Shown here: in pieces, positions 5,292 to 7,008 of the stretch
Layout of the letters: each line of letters starts with the position of its first letter
Position numbering within the stretch: the first letter of the stretch is position 1
DNA from: Lachnospira sp. UBA4285
GTDB taxonomy: Bacteria; Bacillota; Clostridia; Lachnospirales; Lachnospiraceae
Assembly: GCA_002394965.1 (NCBI GenBank)
Contig: DGVL01000076.1
Coordinates: 1 to 7,008, forward strand
DNA length: 7,008 nucleotides
Direction of reading: 5' to 3'
Program-made: the position numbers and the translations under genes
The notes under the pieces: generated by a model
Told to the model about the DNA's origin: nothing
The model's database searches: none
What the model saw: the letters and a program-made list of their open reading frames with translations, nothing else

Positions 5292-6752
5292 ATGGGCAGG
5301 TATTTTCTTGCGGTGGATATCGGCGCGTCCAGCGGGCGGCATATCCTGTTTGAGCTTGAGAACGGCATAATGCGCCAGGAGGAGATCTACCGCTTTCCGA
5401 ACGGCAATGTGCGGAAAGACAACCATCTGACCTGGGATGTCGACAGTCTTTTCGGGCACATCCTGGCCGGGATGAAGGAATGCGGCAGGCGCGGCATCAC
5501 GCCGGTGAGTGTGGGCGTCGACACCTGGGGCGTGGACTTTGTGCTGCTGGACGGGAACGGACAGCGTCTCGGGGACGCCGTCGCGTATCGGGACAGCCGC
5601 ACGGAGGGCGCGGATGCATACGTGAAGCAGTTTATCCCGGAGGATGAGCTGTACGCGAGGACCGGAATCCAGAAGCAGAAGTTCAACACAATCTACCAGC
5701 TGGCTGCCGTAAAGAACCAGGAGGCAGAGCTTCTCGCGAAAGCCGACAAGCTGCTGATGATGCCCGATTATTTCCACTATCTGCTGTCCGGGAAGGCGGC
5801 GACGGAGTACACCAACGCCACCACAGGCCAGCTGGTGAGCCCGGTGACGTTCGACTGGGACTATGATCTGATCCGCCGGCTCGGCTATCCGGAGAAGATC
5901 TTTCAGACTATCGTTCCGCCGGGCACAGTCCTCGGGGACCTGAAGCCGGAGATCGCAGAAGAGGTCGGATTCACCTGCAAGGTGGTGGCGCCGGGCACGC
6001 ACGACACAGCATCGGCGGTCCTCGCGGTGCCGTCTGCCTCGGACGCCCCGCTTTACATCAGCTCCGGGACATGGTCGCTGATGGGAACCGAGCTGCACGA
6101 GGCGAACTGCTCGCCCCAGGCCGGGGAGGCCAACTTCACCAATGAGGGCGGATACGACCGGCGCTTCCGGTTCCTCAAGAACATCATGGGACTGTGGATG
6201 ATCCAGTCCATCCGAAGGGAACTGAACGGGGTGGAATATGTGGCCGGCAAGACCAGCCGCCACGCGGATGGCAGGAAATGGAGCTTCCCGGACCTGATCG
6301 AAGAGGCGAAGAAAGCAGAGGGCTTCTCATCCGTGGTCGATGCGAATGACAAGAGCTTCCTTGCTCCGGACAGCATGATCGATGCGATCCGCGTCTACTG
6401 TGAGAAGACCGGACAGCCCGCTCCGCAGTCTGTAGGAGAGATCATGCAGTGCGTGTACAGGAGCCTGGCGATCTGCTACAGGGATGCGATCCATGCGCTG
6501 GAACAGCTGACGGGCAAGACACTCACCAGCATTAACATTGTCGGCGGCGGATGCCAGGACAACTATTTGAATGCGATAACAGCGAAGATGACCGGACTTC
6601 CGGTATATGCCGGCCCGATCGAGGGAACGGCTATAGGAAACCTGCTGGTGCAGATGATCGCAGGCGGCGAGCTTAAGGATCTGCAGGAAGCGCGGGATGC
6701 CATTCGCAGGAGTTTCGCGGTCAGGGAGATACAGCCCGGACAGAACGGATAG
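5292..6752 (+). CDS. rhaB: L-rhamnulokinase
   Basis: A complete 486-residue FGGY-family sugar kinase that phosphorylates L-rhamnulose to L-rhamnulose 1-phosphate with ATP, the second step of L-rhamnose catabolism. The N-terminal phosphate-binding DIGASSGR is at residues 9-16, and the substrate-domain DTWGVDF at 77-83. The catalytic Asp is D238 in APGTHDTASAV (the counterpart of D237 in E. coli RhaB). The adenosine-binding segment NIVGGGCQDNYLNAITAK lies at about 415-432, the rhamnulokinase-specific form of this FGGY motif. Length is normal. The start was placed at ATG 5292 because GGAGAGG (5279-5285) is 6 nt upstream; a GTG at 5277 in the same frame lacks a ribosome site and its codons include that Shine-Dalgarno. 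An isomerase-like gene follows after 107 bp, in keeping with a rhamnose pathway. No aldolase gene (rhaD) is visible in the window. Confidence 0.95.
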   Translation: MGRYFLAVDIGASSGRHILFELENGIMRQEEIYRFPNGNVRKDNHLTWDVDSLFGHILAGMKECGRRGITPVSVGVDTWGVDFVLLDGNGQRLGDAVAYRDSRTEGADAYVKQFIPEDELYARTGIQKQKFNTIYQLAAVKNQEAELLAKADKLLMMPDYFHYLLSGKAATEYTNATTGQLVSPVTFDWDYDLIRRLGYPEKIFQTIVPPGTVLGDLKPEIAEEVGFTCKVVAPGTHDTASAVLAVPSASDAPLYISSGTWSLMGTELHEANCSPQAGEANFTNEGGYDRRFRFLKNIMGLWMIQSIRRELNGVEYVAGKTSRHADGRKWSFPDLIEEAKKAEGFSSVVDANDKSFLAPDSMIDAIRVYCEKTGQPAPQSVGEIMQCVYRSLAICYRDAIHALEQLTGKTLTSINIVGGGCQDNYLNAITAKMTGLPVYAGPIEGTAIGNLLVQMIAGGELKDLQEARDAIRRSFAVREIQPGQNG

Positions 6753-6765
6753 ATTCCGGACAGAA
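6736..6765 (+). repeat. 10-bp direct repeat spanning the rhaB stop
   Basis: CCGGACAGAA occurs exactly at 6736-6745 and again at 6756-6765, a 20-bp period (about two helical turns) straddling the stop codon at 6750-6752. The following 10 bp of each copy agree at about half the positions. It may be a small tandem duplication or a pair of protein half-sites. Confidence 0.5.
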
Positions 6766-6774
6766 TCGACAGGA

Positions 6775-6825
6775 TACGTGAAATAGTACATGAAGTACAC
6801 TAAGGGCGTACTTAAAATATACGTA
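6775..6825 (+). promoter_or_regulatory. Repeat-rich leader before the isomerase gene, candidate regulator site and promoter
   Basis: The gap of 107 bp after rhaB holds AGTACA twice (6785-6790, 6794-6799), an inverted AAGTAC/GTACTT pair (6793-6798, 6808-6813), and outer TACGT (6775-6779) and ACGTA (6821-6825) arms. TAAAAT (6813-6818) could be a -10, one mismatch from TATAAT, but no -35 is seen. This looks like a regulated internal promoter or an operator, possibly for the AraC protein encoded at 3741-4811. Confidence 0.4.
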
Positions 6826-6859
6826 AGATGAACACATACAACTTACAGGAGGAATCAGC

Positions 6860-7008
6860 ATGCTGGTAAATACCAAGGCAAGAATCGGAGTCTTCTCCAT
6901 CGCGCTGGGAGCGTACCTGCCCCAGTTCCCATCCCTTGTCCCGGAATTCGAGGGACAGTATGAAGCATTTAAGAAGACGATCCCGGACACGGTCGAGATC
7001 ATCGACGG
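6860..7008 (+). CDS. Sugar isomerase N-terminus, L-fucose/L-arabinose isomerase-like (3' part outside window)
   Basis: An open frame begins at ATG 6860, with AGGAGG at 6847-6852 and 7-nt spacing, and runs off the window after 49 complete codons plus two bases. The visible protein starts MLVNTKARIGVFSIALGAY, then a PQFPSLVPEFEGQYEAFKKT segment and TVEIIDG. A short lead followed by a hydrophobic 'K-x-R-I-G-V-F-S' strand and a helix with 'L-x-P-x-x-E-x-x-Y-x-x-F' resembles the first beta-alpha unit of the fucose/arabinose isomerase family, which turns an aldose into a ketose. It does not resemble the start of the classical rhamnose isomerase RhaA. In this position it may do the first step, L-rhamnose to L-rhamnulose, or act on another 6-deoxysugar. 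With only 49 residues, the call is tentative. Confidence 0.5.
   Translation, partial: MLVNTKARIGVFSIALGAYLPQFPSLVPEFEGQYEAFKKTIPDTVEIID

Noticed and set aside
5181..6263. 360-codon open frame on the - strand opposite rhaB
   Set aside because: Antisense to the kinase with all FGGY motifs in place; no ribosome site or domain supports it, and it runs across the intrinsic terminator.
1..7008. CRISPR array, insertion sequence, phage gene, tRNA or rRNA
   Set aside because: No regularly spaced repeats, transposase-like or phage-like protein, cloverleaf-type sequence or rRNA segment was seen on either strand; nearly all DNA is accounted for by recognised metabolic genes.

Overview
The window looks like chromosomal DNA from a GC-rich member of the Clostridia, most likely a gut-type Lachnospiraceae. 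The grounds are strong AGGAGG-type ribosome binding sites, intrinsic terminators with T-tracts, short intergenic gaps, and the family flavour of the proteins (clostridial-type TrxB, Gpx, GalM, RhaB). The taxonomic call is inference from protein style, not a search result.

Region 1 (1-342): the 3' end of a rightward mutY (A/G-specific adenine glycosylase, Nudix-like C-terminal domain), followed by two adjacent hairpins. One of these is a good intrinsic terminator for the leftward genes that converge on mutY.

Region 2 (343-2453, leftward): a three-gene thiol-redox operon read as gpx -> trxB -> ohrR. It encodes a Cys-type, probably thioredoxin-dependent glutathione peroxidase homologue, an NADPH thioredoxin reductase, and an OhrR-type MarR regulator. 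The regulator keeps the redox-sensing Cys and two Tyr, plus a C-terminal Cys placed as in two-Cys OhrR proteins. Sensor, reductase and peroxidase are thus in one unit. Its probable promoter (TTGACA at 2448-2453) overlaps an AT-rich inverted repeat, a candidate operator.

Region 3 (2476-5223, rightward): galM (aldose 1-epimerase), an AraC-family regulator with an N-terminal cupin, and a small KdgF-like cupin. They are closely spaced and end at a strong intrinsic terminator.

Region 4 (5224-7008, rightward): rhaB (L-rhamnulokinase) and, after a 107-bp gap rich in GTAC/ACGT repeats, the first 49 complete codons of a protein that resembles an L-fucose/L-arabinose-type sugar isomerase.

Regions 3 and 4 together suggest a sugar-utilisation locus centred on L-rhamnose. 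A KdgF-like cupin (linearises unsaturated uronates from pectin) beside rhamnulokinase suggests the natural substrate may be rhamnogalacturonan I, which alternates rhamnose and galacturonate and carries galactose side chains (hence galM). The AraC protein is the obvious local regulator. I see no tRNA, rRNA, CRISPR array, insertion sequence or phage gene. Nothing here is convincingly an undescribed system; the most notable points are the redox operon, the pectin-like gene mix, and the repeat-rich leader before the isomerase.
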